Of a stretch of 64,000 bases of DNA, positions 7,910 through 16,539 are shown piece after piece (positions within the stretch are counted from its first letter, which is position 1; each line of letters starts with the position of its first letter). This stretch comes from an uncultured Clostridia bacterium (GTDB lineage: Bacteria; Bacillota; Clostridia; Christensenellales; DTU072), in NCBI GenBank assembly GCA_946621465.1, contig CAMOOO010000003.1, positions 1-64,000 on the forward strand. Reading direction: 5' to 3'. The position numbers were made by a program, and so were the translations under genes. The notes beneath the pieces are model-generated. The model saw nothing but the letters and a program-made list of their open reading frames with translations. It did no database searches and had not been told where the DNA came from.

Positions 7910-9766
7910 GTGGAACGATCAGTTGCAATCAGCCTGAAAAACATTACGAAAACGTTTGGTGACGTAATTGCCAATAACAAAGTCAATCTCGATATCTATC
8001 GCGGTGAGATTTTGTCTGTTTTGGGAGAGAACGGTTGCGGAAAAACGACGCTCATGAACATGATCGCCGGCATTTATTTCCCCGATGACGGTCAAATTTA
8101 CGTTAACGGAAAAGAGGTCGTCATTCGTTCGCCTAAAGACGCATTTTCTCATAAGATAGGTATGGTTCACCAACATTTTAAGTTGGTAGACGTATTCACG
8201 GCGGCGGATAATATCCTGCTTGGTGAAAAGATGCCGACTTTTTCCATTAAAGAAGAAGCCAAAAAAGCGGAGATCAATTTAGAATCGGTCATGATAACCG
8301 CCGAGGGCGACAGCAAAAAGAAATATACGAAAGCATTCGCCAAATACTATGGTAAATTGGTTGCTTTACCGTTTATTAAGCTGGGAAAGGCAATTAAATT
8401 CAATCATTTAGCTAGAAAAAGAGCCGATTCCTTGCAAAAAATCGCCGATAAATACGGCTTTGAAATTGATTTAAAGAAGAAAATATACGATATGTCCGTT
8501 TCCGAGAAACAGACGGTCGAGATCATAAAAGTATTATATAAAGGCGCAGATATTCTCATTTTGGACGAACCGACTGCCGTCCTGACTCCCCAGGAGATCA
8601 AAAAGTTATTTAACGTTCTCCGCAAAATGAGAGAGGACGGAAAGTCCATTATCATTATTACCCATAAATTAAACGAGGTTATGGAGATTTCCGATCGCGT
8701 CGCCGTCTTGAGAAAAGGGGAGCATATTGCTACCGTACGAACGGAAGAAACGGATGAAAAACAGCTTACGGAGATGATGGTAGGCAAAAAGGTGGAACTT
8801 AATATCGACAGAAAAGTTCCTGTTGACCCCAAACCCCGTCTTATTATTAATAATATGACGATTCTCAATAAAGATGGCAGAAAGGCTGTTGACGATGTCT
8901 CCTTTGTGGTAAACGGCGGCGAGATCCTCGGAATCGCCGGTATTTCCGGTAACGGACAAAAAGAATTGCTCGAGGGTATCGCCGGATTGCAGAGAGTGGA
9001 AAGCGGAGAGGTCATTTTCCATAACCCCAAAAAGAATAAACCTGTCACTTTTTACCATAAAGACCTCAAAAAGATTAAAAAGATGGCAGAAGAGGGCTTT
9101 TTCCACTATCCGGATGGCACAAAAGTCGATTTGAAAGGAAAAAAGAAAAAAGAGATCGTCAAACTGGTCAACGACGAACAGATTCTGTTCTACGAGGACG
9201 AGATCATTAATCTGCGTCATAAAACGCCGAGAGAAATCCAGGAACTGGGTATCAAATTGTCTTTCGTTCCCGAGGATCGACTTAATATGGGTCTCGTTGG
9301 CAATATGAGCATCGTTGACAATATGATGCTCCGTAGCTATCGTAAAGGTAAATCGATATTTGTCAACAGAAAGAGACCGAAAAATCTCGCCGATCATATC
9401 ATTAACGAATTAGAAGTGGTGACACCCAGCGATCAAACGCCGGTACGTCGTCTTTCCGGTGGTAACGTACAAAAGGTGCTGGTCGGGCGTGAAATTTCTT
9501 CCTCGCCGAAAGTGCTTATGGCGGCATACCCGGTCAGAGGATTGGATATCAACTCTTCTTATCTTATTTATAACCTACTCAATCAACAAAAGGAAAAGAA
9601 CGTTGCCGTCGTATACGTAGGGGAAGACCTGGATGTATTGCTGGATCTATGCGATCGCCTATTAGTTCTCAGCGGCGGACAAGTCAGTGGTATCCTCGAC
9701 GCCAGAAACGCCACGAAGGAAGAAGTCGGATTCCTTATGACAAAACACAACGTTCAGGGAGTATAA
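7910..9766 (+). CDS. nupO: Nucleoside ABC importer, tandem ATPase (enlarged)
   Basis: 618 residues from a GTG at 7910, chosen because CGGAGG (7899-7904) lies 5 nt upstream; an ATG at 7838 would begin beside the intercistronic hairpin. Two ABC ATPase domains power the importer. Domain 1 has Walker A GENGCGKTT, a diverged signature (MSVSEKQ) and Walker B ILILDEPTAVL. Domain 2 has a diverged Walker A (GISGNGQKE), signature LSGGNVQK and an imperfect Walker B (MAAYPVRGLD), as usual in this family. It is about 100 residues longer than typical members (about 510) because of lysine-rich insertions, one after LLGEKMP in domain 1 and one after EVIFHNP in domain 2. Confidence 0.93.
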   Translation: MERSVAISLKNITKTFGDVIANNKVNLDIYRGEILSVLGENGCGKTTLMNMIAGIYFPDDGQIYVNGKEVVIRSPKDAFSHKIGMVHQHFKLVDVFTAADNILLGEKMPTFSIKEEAKKAEINLESVMITAEGDSKKKYTKAFAKYYGKLVALPFIKLGKAIKFNHLARKRADSLQKIADKYGFEIDLKKKIYDMSVSEKQTVEIIKVLYKGADILILDEPTAVLTPQEIKKLFNVLRKMREDGKSIIIITHKLNEVMEISDRVAVLRKGEHIATVRTEETDEKQLTEMMVGKKVELNIDRKVPVDPKPRLIINNMTILNKDGRKAVDDVSFVVNGGEILGIAGISGNGQKELLEGIAGLQRVESGEVIFHNPKKNKPVTFYHKDLKKIKKMAEEGFFHYPDGTKVDLKGKKKKEIVKLVNDEQILFYEDEIINLRHKTPREIQELGIKLSFVPEDRLNMGLVGNMSIVDNMMLRSYRKGKSIFVNRKRPKNLADHIINELEVVTPSDQTPVRRLSGGNVQKVLVGREISSSPKVLMAAYPVRGLDINSSYLIYNLLNQQKEKNVAVVYVGEDLDVLLDLCDRLLVLSGGQVSGILDARNATKEEVGFLMTKHNVQGV

Positions 9767-9768
9767 AT

Positions 9769-10935
9769 ATGAAAGCAAAAGCAAATAAAGCGCATGAACC
9801 ATTTGTTCGTTTAGTAAAACGAAAAGAGATGAAGGTGTGGCAATCGATATTATTGCGAGCAGGGGCATTTCTTCTATCGCTCCTTATTTGCGGTATCGTT
9901 TCATCTCTTATTACCAGAAAAGGAATGGGCTATTTCTTTACCACTTTGGTGGATGGTGTCTTTGGAACGAAGAGACGCATTTGGAACTTGTTTCATGAAA
10001 CGGCGCTTCTGTTGATTGTTGCAGTTGCGGTTACGCCGGCGTTCAAGATGCGCTTCTGGAACATCGGAGCCGAAGGTCAGGTCCTCATCGGCGGACTATG
10101 TTGTGCAACCTGTATGTTCTATTTGGGCGGCAAAATGAACATATATGCGTTGATACCCATCATGCTCGTTTCCAGTATGGTAGGCGGGGCTATCTGGGCG
10201 GTTATTCCAGCTATCTTCAAGGCGAAATGGAATACGAACGAAACACTTTTTACGCTCATGATGAACTACATTGCCGCCTGTTTAACAGGATTTATGATCA
10301 CGACTTGGGCGCCGAGAGGAAGTGGCGTTGTGTATTTTGAAAAAGGAAATCTTCCGAAAGTGGGGAATGAATTTCTGCTTAAGATCATCGTTGTGGCGGC
10401 GTTGACCGTTATTATGTGGGCGTATTTGAAATTCAGCAAGCATGGCTACGAACTCACTGTTGTCGGGGAGAGTGAAAGAACGGCGAAATATATCGGTATC
10501 AACGTAAAAAAAGTTATTATCAGAACACTGATATTGTGCGGAATCATATGTGGCATTGCCGGGTTTTTGCTGGTCAGCGGTACCAATCAATCCATTCATA
10601 AAACCGATACCGTTGCAGGAAGAGGATTTACCGCTATTCTGGTTAGCTGGCTTGCGCATTTTAATCCTTTGTATATGACAGTGACCTCGCTTCTGGTTAT
10701 ATTTATTGATCAGGGGACCGGGCAGATTGCGACACTTCAGGGATTAGGCAATTCCTATTCTGATATTATGACGGGAATATTCTTCTTTATTATTATTGCA
10801 TCGGAATTTTTTATCAATTACAAAGTTGTATTCAAATTTTCCGTTTTGAAAAAGGCAAAGAAGTTTGCTGAGACCGTTCCCCCCGCACCGGAGATCGAAA
10901 CAGAAGTTAAGGAAAAAGAGGAGGTCGAGGAATAA
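9769..10935 (+). CDS. nupP: Nucleoside ABC importer, permease 1
   Basis: 388 residues, a multi-pass membrane permease of the BPD_transp_2 family. Features include hydrophobic segments beginning at about residue 25, FWNIGAEGQVLIGGL (the conserved NIGxEGQ motif) and NETLFTLMMNYIA. The start at 9769 is set by GGAGTATAAAT just before the ATG; it is 2 nt after the ATPase stop. The C-terminus is a charged cytoplasmic tail rich in Glu. Its TAATG overlaps the start of the second permease by one base, implying coupled translation. Confidence 0.93.
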   Translation: MKAKANKAHEPFVRLVKRKEMKVWQSILLRAGAFLLSLLICGIVSSLITRKGMGYFFTTLVDGVFGTKRRIWNLFHETALLLIVAVAVTPAFKMRFWNIGAEGQVLIGGLCCATCMFYLGGKMNIYALIPIMLVSSMVGGAIWAVIPAIFKAKWNTNETLFTLMMNYIAACLTGFMITTWAPRGSGVVYFEKGNLPKVGNEFLLKIIVVAALTVIMWAYLKFSKHGYELTVVGESERTAKYIGINVKKVIIRTLILCGIICGIAGFLLVSGTNQSIHKTDTVAGRGFTAILVSWLAHFNPLYMTVTSLLVIFIDQGTGQIATLQGLGNSYSDIMTGIFFFIIIASEFFINYKVVFKFSVLKKAKKFAETVPPAPEIETEVKEKEEVEE

Positions 10936-11897
10936 TGTTTATCACGTTACTTTCCAATGCTATCAGGTACAGCACCGTGTTTCTTTTCGGCTCGACAGGG
11001 GAAACGATTATCGAAAAATCGGGACATTTGAATTTAGGTATTCCGGGTATTATGTGTTTCGGGGCGGTCGGCGGTTGTACCGGCGCTCAAATATATATGA
11101 ATTCCTTGACGGACACGTCGCAAGCGTCCGGTTTTGTCTTGATTTTAATTTCCATCCTGTTTGCTATGATCTTTGCTGGAGCGATGGGATTATTATATGG
11201 GTTCTTTACCATTACTTTGCGGTGCAATCAAAACGTTACCGGTCTGAGTATTACCACTTTCGGTACGGGTGTTCTCAGTTTTTGGGGTAAAAAAATGGGT
11301 TCGGACGGCGTGACATTTTATGCTCCGAGCAAATATTTTTTGCAAGTATTCCCGACAGAATGGACAAAGGGCTGGTTCGGACAAATCTTTTTATCCTATG
11401 GTATATTGGTGTATTTGGCAATCATTGTGGCGGTGATCGTCGCCATCGTTTTTAAAAAGACCAGAGTCGGCCTGAGTTTAAATGCCGTCGGCGAAAATCC
11501 GGCGACGGCGGACGCTGCTGGTATAAACGTTACGGGCTATAAATACATCTCCTGCGTTCTGGGGGCCGCATTAGCCGGTATCGGCGGTTTATTCTACGTC
11601 ATGGATTATTCGCAGGGGAGCCTCGAATACGTCATCGACGCTATGGGATGGTTGGCGATTGCGCTGGTTATTTTCTCGATATGGAGACCTCTGCTGGGTA
11701 TTCTCGGATCGATCATTTTTGGTATGCTCAGTATACTCCCACGTTATTTGACGGTTACGTTTGCGCAGATCGAATTGGTCAATATGATACCTTATGCGGT
11801 AACGGTTGTTGTCCTCATTGCAATCAGTATTCTGAACAAAAAAGAAACTCAGCCGCCGGCGGCGCTCGGGTTATCTTACTTCAGAGAAGAGCGTTAA
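10935..11897 (+). CDS. nupQ: Nucleoside ABC importer, permease 2
   Basis: 320 residues, the second BPD_transp_2 permease. It has the family motif GETIIEKSGHLNLGIPGIM (about residues 22-40) and DAAGINVTGYKYI later, with 8-10 predicted membrane segments. It completes the complex with the binding lipoprotein, tandem ATPase and permease 1. Its start overlaps the previous stop by one base. A strong terminator 11 nt after the stop ends the xpt-nup operon. Confidence 0.93.
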   Translation: MFITLLSNAIRYSTVFLFGSTGETIIEKSGHLNLGIPGIMCFGAVGGCTGAQIYMNSLTDTSQASGFVLILISILFAMIFAGAMGLLYGFFTITLRCNQNVTGLSITTFGTGVLSFWGKKMGSDGVTFYAPSKYFLQVFPTEWTKGWFGQIFLSYGILVYLAIIVAVIVAIVFKKTRVGLSLNAVGENPATADAAGINVTGYKYISCVLGAALAGIGGLFYVMDYSQGSLEYVIDAMGWLAIALVIFSIWRPLLGILGSIIFGMLSILPRYLTVTFAQIELVNMIPYAVTVVVLIAISILNKKETQPPAALGLSYFREER

Positions 11898-11907
11898 AAA
11901 TAATTTA

Positions 11908-11943
11908 AAAGGCGAGGATGGATGTCCCCGCCTTTATTTTTTT
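11908..11943 (+). terminator. Intrinsic terminator of the xpt-nup operon
   Basis: A stem formed by AAAGGCG...CGCCTTT with additional GGA/TCC pairs, running into a T-rich tract (tttatttttttt). Confidence 0.88.
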
Positions 11944-11974
11944 GGCGGTTTTTTGAATTTTTGACGAAAAATGC

Positions 11975-12002
11975 TTTACTTTTTATAAAATTATTGTATA
12001 AT
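11975..12002 (+). promoter_or_regulatory. Promoter of rpsF-ssb-rpsR
   Basis: TTTACT (11975-11980), 16-nt spacer, TATAAT (11997-12002). The predicted 75-nt leader contains two small hairpins (ctcg...cgag, and gttacg...cgtaac at 12038-12060), possibly for ribosomal protein autoregulation, but I could not match the known S6:S18 CCG-bulge motif. Confidence 0.65.
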
Positions 12003-12084
12003 AAATACATTCTCGGTTTGAAGCGAGAAAATTCCTTGTTACGGTCTTTTGCATCGTAACCATAAGTCCAAAAGGAGGTATTTT

Positions 12085-12369
12085 ATGAGTAAATATCAAT
12101 TGCTGTACATTATTGATAACGAGCTCGGCGAAGAAGAGAAGCAGGCGCAAGTTGACAAGTACAACGAGCTGATCACGTCTAACGGCGGCACGGTTGATGC
12201 TACCGATAAATGGGGAACTCGCAAATTTGCTTATCCCATTGAAAAGAAGGCGGAAGGCTATTATGTTCATGTCAAATTCAGTAGCGACAAAGCGGATCTC
12301 CCGGCAGAGATTGACAGACAAATGCGTATCAGCGACGTTATTATTCGTCAAATGATCACAAAGATTTAA
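12085..12369 (+). CDS. rpsF: 30S ribosomal protein S6
   Basis: 94 residues, normal S6 length. S6 binds S18 in the platform of the 30S subunit. The sequence shows the S6 pattern (YQLLYIID near the start, WGTRKFAYPIEKKAEGYYV in the middle). AAGGAGG lies 8 nt before the ATG at 12085, so the upstream in-frame ATG at 12049 is rejected. First gene of the conserved rpsF-ssb-rpsR cluster. Confidence 0.97.
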   Translation: MSKYQLLYIIDNELGEEEKQAQVDKYNELITSNGGTVDATDKWGTRKFAYPIEKKAEGYYVHVKFSSDKADLPAEIDRQMRISDVIIRQMITKI

Positions 12370-12383
12370 AACGGAGGAAAAGT

Positions 12384-12803
12384 ATGAACAGAGTATTTAT
12401 GATTGGTAACCTGACCAAAGACCCCGAAGTGACCACCACTTCCAACGACCTCGTTAACTGCAAATTCACCCTGGCCGTCAGCCGTAGATACGGTTCTAAA
12501 GAAACGGACTTTTTCTCGGTGATCTGCTGGAGAGCGATGGCAGAAAATTGTGGTAAATATCTGCGCAAGGGCAGTAAAGTGGGTATTTGCGGTTCCATTC
12601 AAAATAAAAACTATGAGACCAGTGATGGCGTAAAGAGATACTCGGTAGAAATCGTTGCGGACGAAGTGCAATTCCTTAGCACCAAAAACGACGATTTGAA
12701 CGAACTGCCTGAAGCGGTATCCGCTCCGGCTGTTTCCGGTAGAGGCTCTGCCAAAATCGCCGATCTCAAACCGGTTGAGGGCGACGAGGATCTGCCCTTC
12801 TGA
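12384..12803 (+). CDS. ssb: Single-stranded DNA-binding protein SSB
   Basis: 139 residues. SSB coats single-stranded DNA during replication and repair. The OB fold starts [16 protein letters not shown] and contains [25 protein letters not shown] short flexible linker leads to the acidic C-terminal tip EGDEDLPF, the docking peptide for partner proteins. The ribosome binding site is CGGAGG. It lies 14 nt after rpsF and 14 nt before rpsR, the standard Firmicutes arrangement. Confidence 0.97.
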   Translation: MNRVFMIGNLTKDPEVTTTSNDLVNCKFTLAVSRRYGSKETDFFSVICWRAMAENCGKYLRKGSKVGICGSIQNKNYETSDGVKRYSVEIVADEVQFLSTKNDDLNELPEAVSAPAVSGRGSAKIADLKPVEGDEDLPF

Positions 12804-12817
12804 TATTTGGAGGTAAA

Positions 12818-13111
12818 ATGATTAAAGAAAATAGAGAAAGCACCTATAAACGTGCTCCCAGAAAAAAGGTATGTCCTTTCTGCGTGAACAAAGTTGACGA
12901 GGTCGACTATATTGCTCTCGTAAAAGACATCGAGAAGAACAACGACAAGAGCTTTGATCGTAACGGCGAACGTCGTCCGCGTTTTGTTGCCGAGAATGGC
13001 AAAATCATTCCGCGGAGAACTTCCGGCGTATGCGTAAAACACCAACGCGACCTCGCGGTGGCGATAAAACGCGCTCGCATCATGGGTCTGCTCGCATTCA
13101 AAGGCGAATAA
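12818..13111 (+). CDS. rpsR: 30S ribosomal protein S18 with an insertion
   Basis: 97 residues against about 75 for most S18 proteins. S18 pairs with S6 in the 30S platform. The N-terminal CPFC and the later SGVCVKHQ give the zinc-type (C+) S18 pattern, and the C-terminal [11 protein letters not shown] is well conserved. Between VDYIALVKD and [13 protein letters not shown] there is a charged insertion of about 14-16 residues (including [13 protein letters not shown]) that ordinary S18 lacks. TTGGAGG precedes the ATG. Compare the insertion with relatives before treating it as lineage specific. Confidence 0.95.
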   Translation: MIKENRESTYKRAPRKKVCPFCVNKVDEVDYIALVKDIEKNNDKSFDRNGERRPRFVAENGKIIPRRTSGVCVKHQRDLAVAIKRARIMGLLAFKGE

Positions 13112-13116
13112 TCCTT

Positions 13117-13178
13117 TGACAAAGTAAAATTATGATGCCGGTTACTTTGTCAGAGAAACAAGGTGATCGGCATTTTTA
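13117..13178 (+). promoter_or_regulatory. Pseudoknot-capable leader or terminator before greA
   Basis: Stem 1 is an 11-bp perfect inverted repeat (tgacaaagtaa 13117-13127 / ttactttgtca 13142-13152). The 14-nt loop contains atgccg (13135-13140), which can pair with cggcat (13168-13173) just before a T run. The two helices form an H-type pseudoknot, or the second acts alone as a terminator. It may simply end the rpsR transcript, or regulate greA. Confidence 0.5.
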
Positions 13179-13204
13179 TTGAAAACAAGGAGTTTATTTA
13201 TATT

Positions 13205-13681
13205 ATGGAAACCGTTATTAAGTTGACAAAAGCGAAATACGATGAGATGAACGAAAAATTGAACTATCTCAGAACGGTCCGTCGTAGCGAAATTTCCGAC
13301 GCAATCAAACACGCAAAGGAATTCGGCGACTTGAGCGAAAACGCCGAGTATTCGGCCGCTAAAGAGGCTCAGGTAGCGAACGAAGCGGAGATCGCGCGTA
13401 TGGAGGACACCCTCGCCGTAGTTGAGATCATCGACGACAAGGACGTCGACACCAAATTCGTCGGTATCGGTAATACCATCGTCGTTCTCGATGAAGAAGA
13501 GGATGAAGAAATGACGCTCCAGATCGTTTCCAGTCTGGAAGCAGACAGCCGCCAGGGCAAGATCAGCGATCAAAGCCCCATCGGAAAAGCACTCGTCGGA
13601 CATAAAGTCGGCGACCGTGTTTTGGCAAAGACGCCTGCCGGTGAAATGGCGTTCATTATTAAATCTATCAGCAAAAACTAA
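13205..13681 (+). CDS. greA: Transcription elongation factor GreA
   Basis: 158 residues, normal length. GreA rescues backtracked RNA polymerase by stimulating cleavage of the nascent transcript. The N-terminal coiled coil carries GDLSENAEYSAAKEAQ with the acidic tip residues, and the C-terminal FKBP-like domain ends SPIGKALVGHKVGD. AAGGAG (13186-13191) points to the ATG at 13205; the upstream in-frame ATG at 13163 lies inside the leader structure and is rejected. lysS begins 8 nt after the stop. Confidence 0.96.
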   Translation: METVIKLTKAKYDEMNEKLNYLRTVRRSEISDAIKHAKEFGDLSENAEYSAAKEAQVANEAEIARMEDTLAVVEIIDDKDVDTKFVGIGNTIVVLDEEEDEEMTLQIVSSLEADSRQGKISDQSPIGKALVGHKVGDRVLAKTPAGEMAFIIKSISKN

Positions 13682-13689
13682 GGTAAAAA

Positions 13690-15192
13690 ATGACGGATAT
13701 CAATGAAAATGTAAATAATGTGGAGCAAGAGCAGGAGGACGTCAGCGAAATCATCGCCGTGCGTCGTCAAAAGCTCGCCGATCTCGTTGCCGCCGGCAAG
13801 GATCCTTTTGAGATCACGAAATTCGATCGCACCGCGCGTGCGGAGGATATTCTGAGCGACTTTGAGAAATACGAGACCAAAGTCGTGACGATCGCCGGCA
13901 GAATGATCTCTCGCCGTATTATGGGTAAAGCCTCTTTCGGACACCTTTTGGACGGTGGTAAAAAGTTGCAGGTCTATTTCCGCCGCGACGACGTGGGCGA
14001 AGAGGACTATGCCTCCTTTAAAAAATGGGACATCGGCGATATCATCGGAGTGACCGGTTTCGTATTTAAAACGCAGACGGGTGAGATCTCCGTTCACGCG
14101 CAGAAGATTGTTCTTCTCAGTAAATCGCTCAATCCACTCCCGGAGAAATACCACGGACTGACCAACACCGACCTCAGATATCGTCAACGCTACGTTGACC
14201 TTATCGTCAACCCCGAGGTTATGGACACCTTTGCTAAGCGGAGTAAAATCATTTCCTGCATCCGTAATTATATGGAAAGCATCGGTTTTATCGAGGTGGA
14301 AACGCCTGTTCTCAACAGCATTCCCGGCGGTGCAAACGCCCGTCCTTTTATCACCCATCATAATGCCCTTGACATCGACATGTACATGCGTATTGCGACG
14401 GAATTATATTTAAAAAGGCTGATCGTCGGTGGCTTTGATAAGGTTTTTGAGATCGGTAGAATCTTCCGTAACGAAGGCATGGATATCAAACATAATCCGG
14501 AATTTACCACCATCGAACTGTATCAGGCGTACGCTGACTACAACGACATGATGGACATTACCGAAGGGCTATTCCGTTACTGTGCAAAAGAAGTTTTACA
14601 TACCGAAGACGTCGTGTACCAGGGTAACGTTCTCCACTTCGGACAGAAATGGCCACGCGTTACCATGATCGACGCTGTTAAGCAGTATACCGGGATCGAC
14701 TTCAATCAAGGTACGACCGAAGAACTGATCGCGCAGGCAAAGAAGATCGGCGTGGAGATCGAGGAAGGGGAGAGCTGGGGTAAAGCTCTGTATGAAGTAT
14801 TCGACCAAAAAGTCGAAGAAAAGCTCATTCAACCCGTCTTTATCATTGACTATCCTGTCGAAGTCAGCCCCTTAGCTAAGCGCAAACCGAGTGACAAGAG
14901 ACTGACCGAACGGTTCGAGTGCTTTATGATGGCAAGCGAAATGGGTAACGCTTTCAGTGAGCTTAACGACCCCATCGACCAAAGAGGCAGATTCGAGCAA
15001 CAGGCGAGAGAAAGAGCGAAAGGCGACGACGAGGCGCAATTTATGGACGAAGATTTTGTCAACGCCCTCGAATACGGTATGCCCCCCACCGGTGGCCTCG
15101 GTATCGGTATCGACCGTATGGTCATGATGCTGACCGACAATTACAGTATCCGCGACGTCTTGTTGTTCCCGACGATGAAGCCGCGTAAATAA
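13690..15192 (+). CDS. lysS: Lysyl-tRNA synthetase, class II
   Basis: 500 residues, the usual size. LysS charges tRNA-Lys in the cytoplasm. An N-terminal OB fold for the anticodon (VVTIAGRMISRRIMGKASF) is followed by the class II core: motif 2 around FEIGRIFRNEGMDIKHNPEFT and motif 3 GLGIGIDRMVMMLTD. It follows greA by 8 nt, a greA-lysS pairing seen in many Firmicutes. The following PLP-enzyme gene starts 12 nt after the stop. Confidence 0.97.
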   Translation: MTDINENVNNVEQEQEDVSEIIAVRRQKLADLVAAGKDPFEITKFDRTARAEDILSDFEKYETKVVTIAGRMISRRIMGKASFGHLLDGGKKLQVYFRRDDVGEEDYASFKKWDIGDIIGVTGFVFKTQTGEISVHAQKIVLLSKSLNPLPEKYHGLTNTDLRYRQRYVDLIVNPEVMDTFAKRSKIISCIRNYMESIGFIEVETPVLNSIPGGANARPFITHHNALDIDMYMRIATELYLKRLIVGGFDKVFEIGRIFRNEGMDIKHNPEFTTIELYQAYADYNDMMDITEGLFRYCAKEVLHTEDVVYQGNVLHFGQKWPRVTMIDAVKQYTGIDFNQGTTEELIAQAKKIGVEIEEGESWGKALYEVFDQKVEEKLIQPVFIIDYPVEVSPLAKRKPSDKRLTERFECFMMASEMGNAFSELNDPIDQRGRFEQQARERAKGDDEAQFMDEDFVNALEYGMPPTGGLGIGIDRMVMMLTDNYSIRDVLLFPTMKPRK

Positions 15193-15204
15193 CGTAAAAC
15201 AAGC

Positions 15205-16452
15205 ATGAGTTTGGTTGAAAAAATAAAGAAAAGCTCCGAAAAAGCCCGTTTTCATACACCTGGGCACAGCGGTAAAATCAATCAGCTTGACGTGACTGAA
15301 CTCAGCTACAGCGACAATCTCCTGCATCCGCAGGGTGATATCGCCGTTTTGGAAAAGAAAATAGCTTCCGTCTATCAGGCGGAAGCTTGTTTTATTTCTA
15401 CGCAGGGCGCGACCACCTCTCTTTGGGAAGCAATCTTTGCGACAAAAGATCGCGGTGATTTTCTTCTTATCGGGAACGTCCACTCTTCCGTTTATAACGC
15501 CATGCGCGCATTCTCCCTTCGCGCCTACCACGTCGACCAATGGAAAGAGGGAATGAGGTTGTCTCTCTCCATAAAGACTGCGATCGTCACCTCTCCCGAC
15601 TATTTCGGGAAATGTCTACCTTTACAGACAATATGCGAGGATCTGCATAAAAGGGACGTAGCTGTCATTTGTGACGCCGCGCACGGGAGCCATTTTGTTT
15701 TTTCCGATAGGTTACCGCCTTCGGCGAGTCTATTTGCCGATTTGACCGTCCATAGCCTTCATAAAACGCTACCGGTGACAACGGGCGGAAGCGTCCTTCT
15801 GACAAGAGATGAAAAACTGACAGAGCGGTGCGCTTTGGCGCGTAAAATTCTGCATGGAACCTCGCCGTCCTATATCACTTTAAGTTCGATAGAAGATACT
15901 TTTTCTGCGGAAAACGAGTTGAGAAATGGCTACGAAAAGGTACTTTTTCACGTGAAACAGTTTTGCGACGGCATTAAAAAACCTTTTTATGTGGTCGCAA
16001 ACGACGACCCGGCGCGGCTCGTTCTCGCCTCTCCTTTTTCCGGCAGCGACGTTTCTGCCGCTTTGGAAAAAGTCGGCTTTGTCGCCGAAATGAGCGCGGA
16101 CAGTAGAGTGGTATTTATTGTCACGCCTTATAATTATGACAGGCTACCCGATCTTCAAAAAGCGATAAACGCGCTTGATACGGCGGTGTTTGCGCCCTAC
16201 AAAGCGGATGATTTTATTTATACCAAGCACGCAGAGCCGACCCTCTTGACTTTTGGTGGAGAGTGGGAAGAAGTGCCGCTTTTTGAGGCAAAAAACAGGA
16301 AATTATATTTAGAAGTCGGGCTTTATCCCCCCGGCGTACCCCTTGCCTATTCCCACGATATCCTCACTCCGGAGATGATAGACGTCCTCGCCGCCCATCC
16401 CAACAGCCGTTTCGGCATGAACGGTGACAATGTTTTCGTATTGAAAGAATAG
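15205..16452 (+). CDS. Orn/Lys/Arg decarboxylase-family PLP enzyme
   Basis: 415 residues. Fold type I PLP enzyme of the family that includes Bacillus SpeA and YaaO. Visible signatures are HTPGHSGK near the N-terminus, DAAHGSH (Asp157 for the PLP nitrogen) and TVHSLHKTLP with the probable PLP lysine at 187. At 415 residues it is shorter than SpeA or YaaO (about 480-490). Substrate cannot be told from sequence; arginine, lysine or ornithine decarboxylation is possible. It starts 12 nt after lysS with only a weak ribosome binding site, so it is probably co-transcribed. A parS-like sequence lies inside the gene (15944-15959). Confidence 0.85.
   Translation: MSLVEKIKKSSEKARFHTPGHSGKINQLDVTELSYSDNLLHPQGDIAVLEKKIASVYQAEACFISTQGATTSLWEAIFATKDRGDFLLIGNVHSSVYNAMRAFSLRAYHVDQWKEGMRLSLSIKTAIVTSPDYFGKCLPLQTICEDLHKRDVAVICDAAHGSHFVFSDRLPPSASLFADLTVHSLHKTLPVTTGGSVLLTRDEKLTERCALARKILHGTSPSYITLSSIEDTFSAENELRNGYEKVLFHVKQFCDGIKKPFYVVANDDPARLVLASPFSGSDVSAALEKVGFVAEMSADSRVVFIVTPYNYDRLPDLQKAINALDTAVFAPYKADDFIYTKHAEPTLLTFGGEWEEVPLFEAKNRKLYLEVGLYPPGVPLAYSHDILTPEMIDVLAAHPNSRFGMNGDNVFVLKE
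15944..15959. other. parS-like ParB-binding site inside a gene
   Basis: TTTTTCACGTGAAACA matches the Bacillus-type parS consensus TGTTTCACGTGAAACA at 15 of 16 positions (second base differs). It encodes part of the decarboxylase-like protein. parS sites inside genes are normal in Firmicutes. Confidence 0.7.
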
Positions 16453-16483
16453 TTTTTTATCGCCAAGAATGACAAAGTGATTA

Positions 16484-16512
16484 TTGACTGTATATCGTAG
16501 GTATGATATACT
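16484..16512 (+). promoter_or_regulatory. Promoter of the GxGYxYP-domain gene
   Basis: TTGACT (16484-16489), 17-nt spacer, TATACT (16507-16512). It lies 28 nt before the ATG, with AAAGGA as ribosome binding site. Confidence 0.78.
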
Positions 16513-16539
16513 TTTTTTGTTTTTTAAAGGAAATCGTTT

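Noticed and set aside
12003..12084. S6:S18 autoregulatory motif in the rpsF leader
   Set aside because: Two small hairpins are present but I could not place the characteristic CCG bulge, so it is not called.
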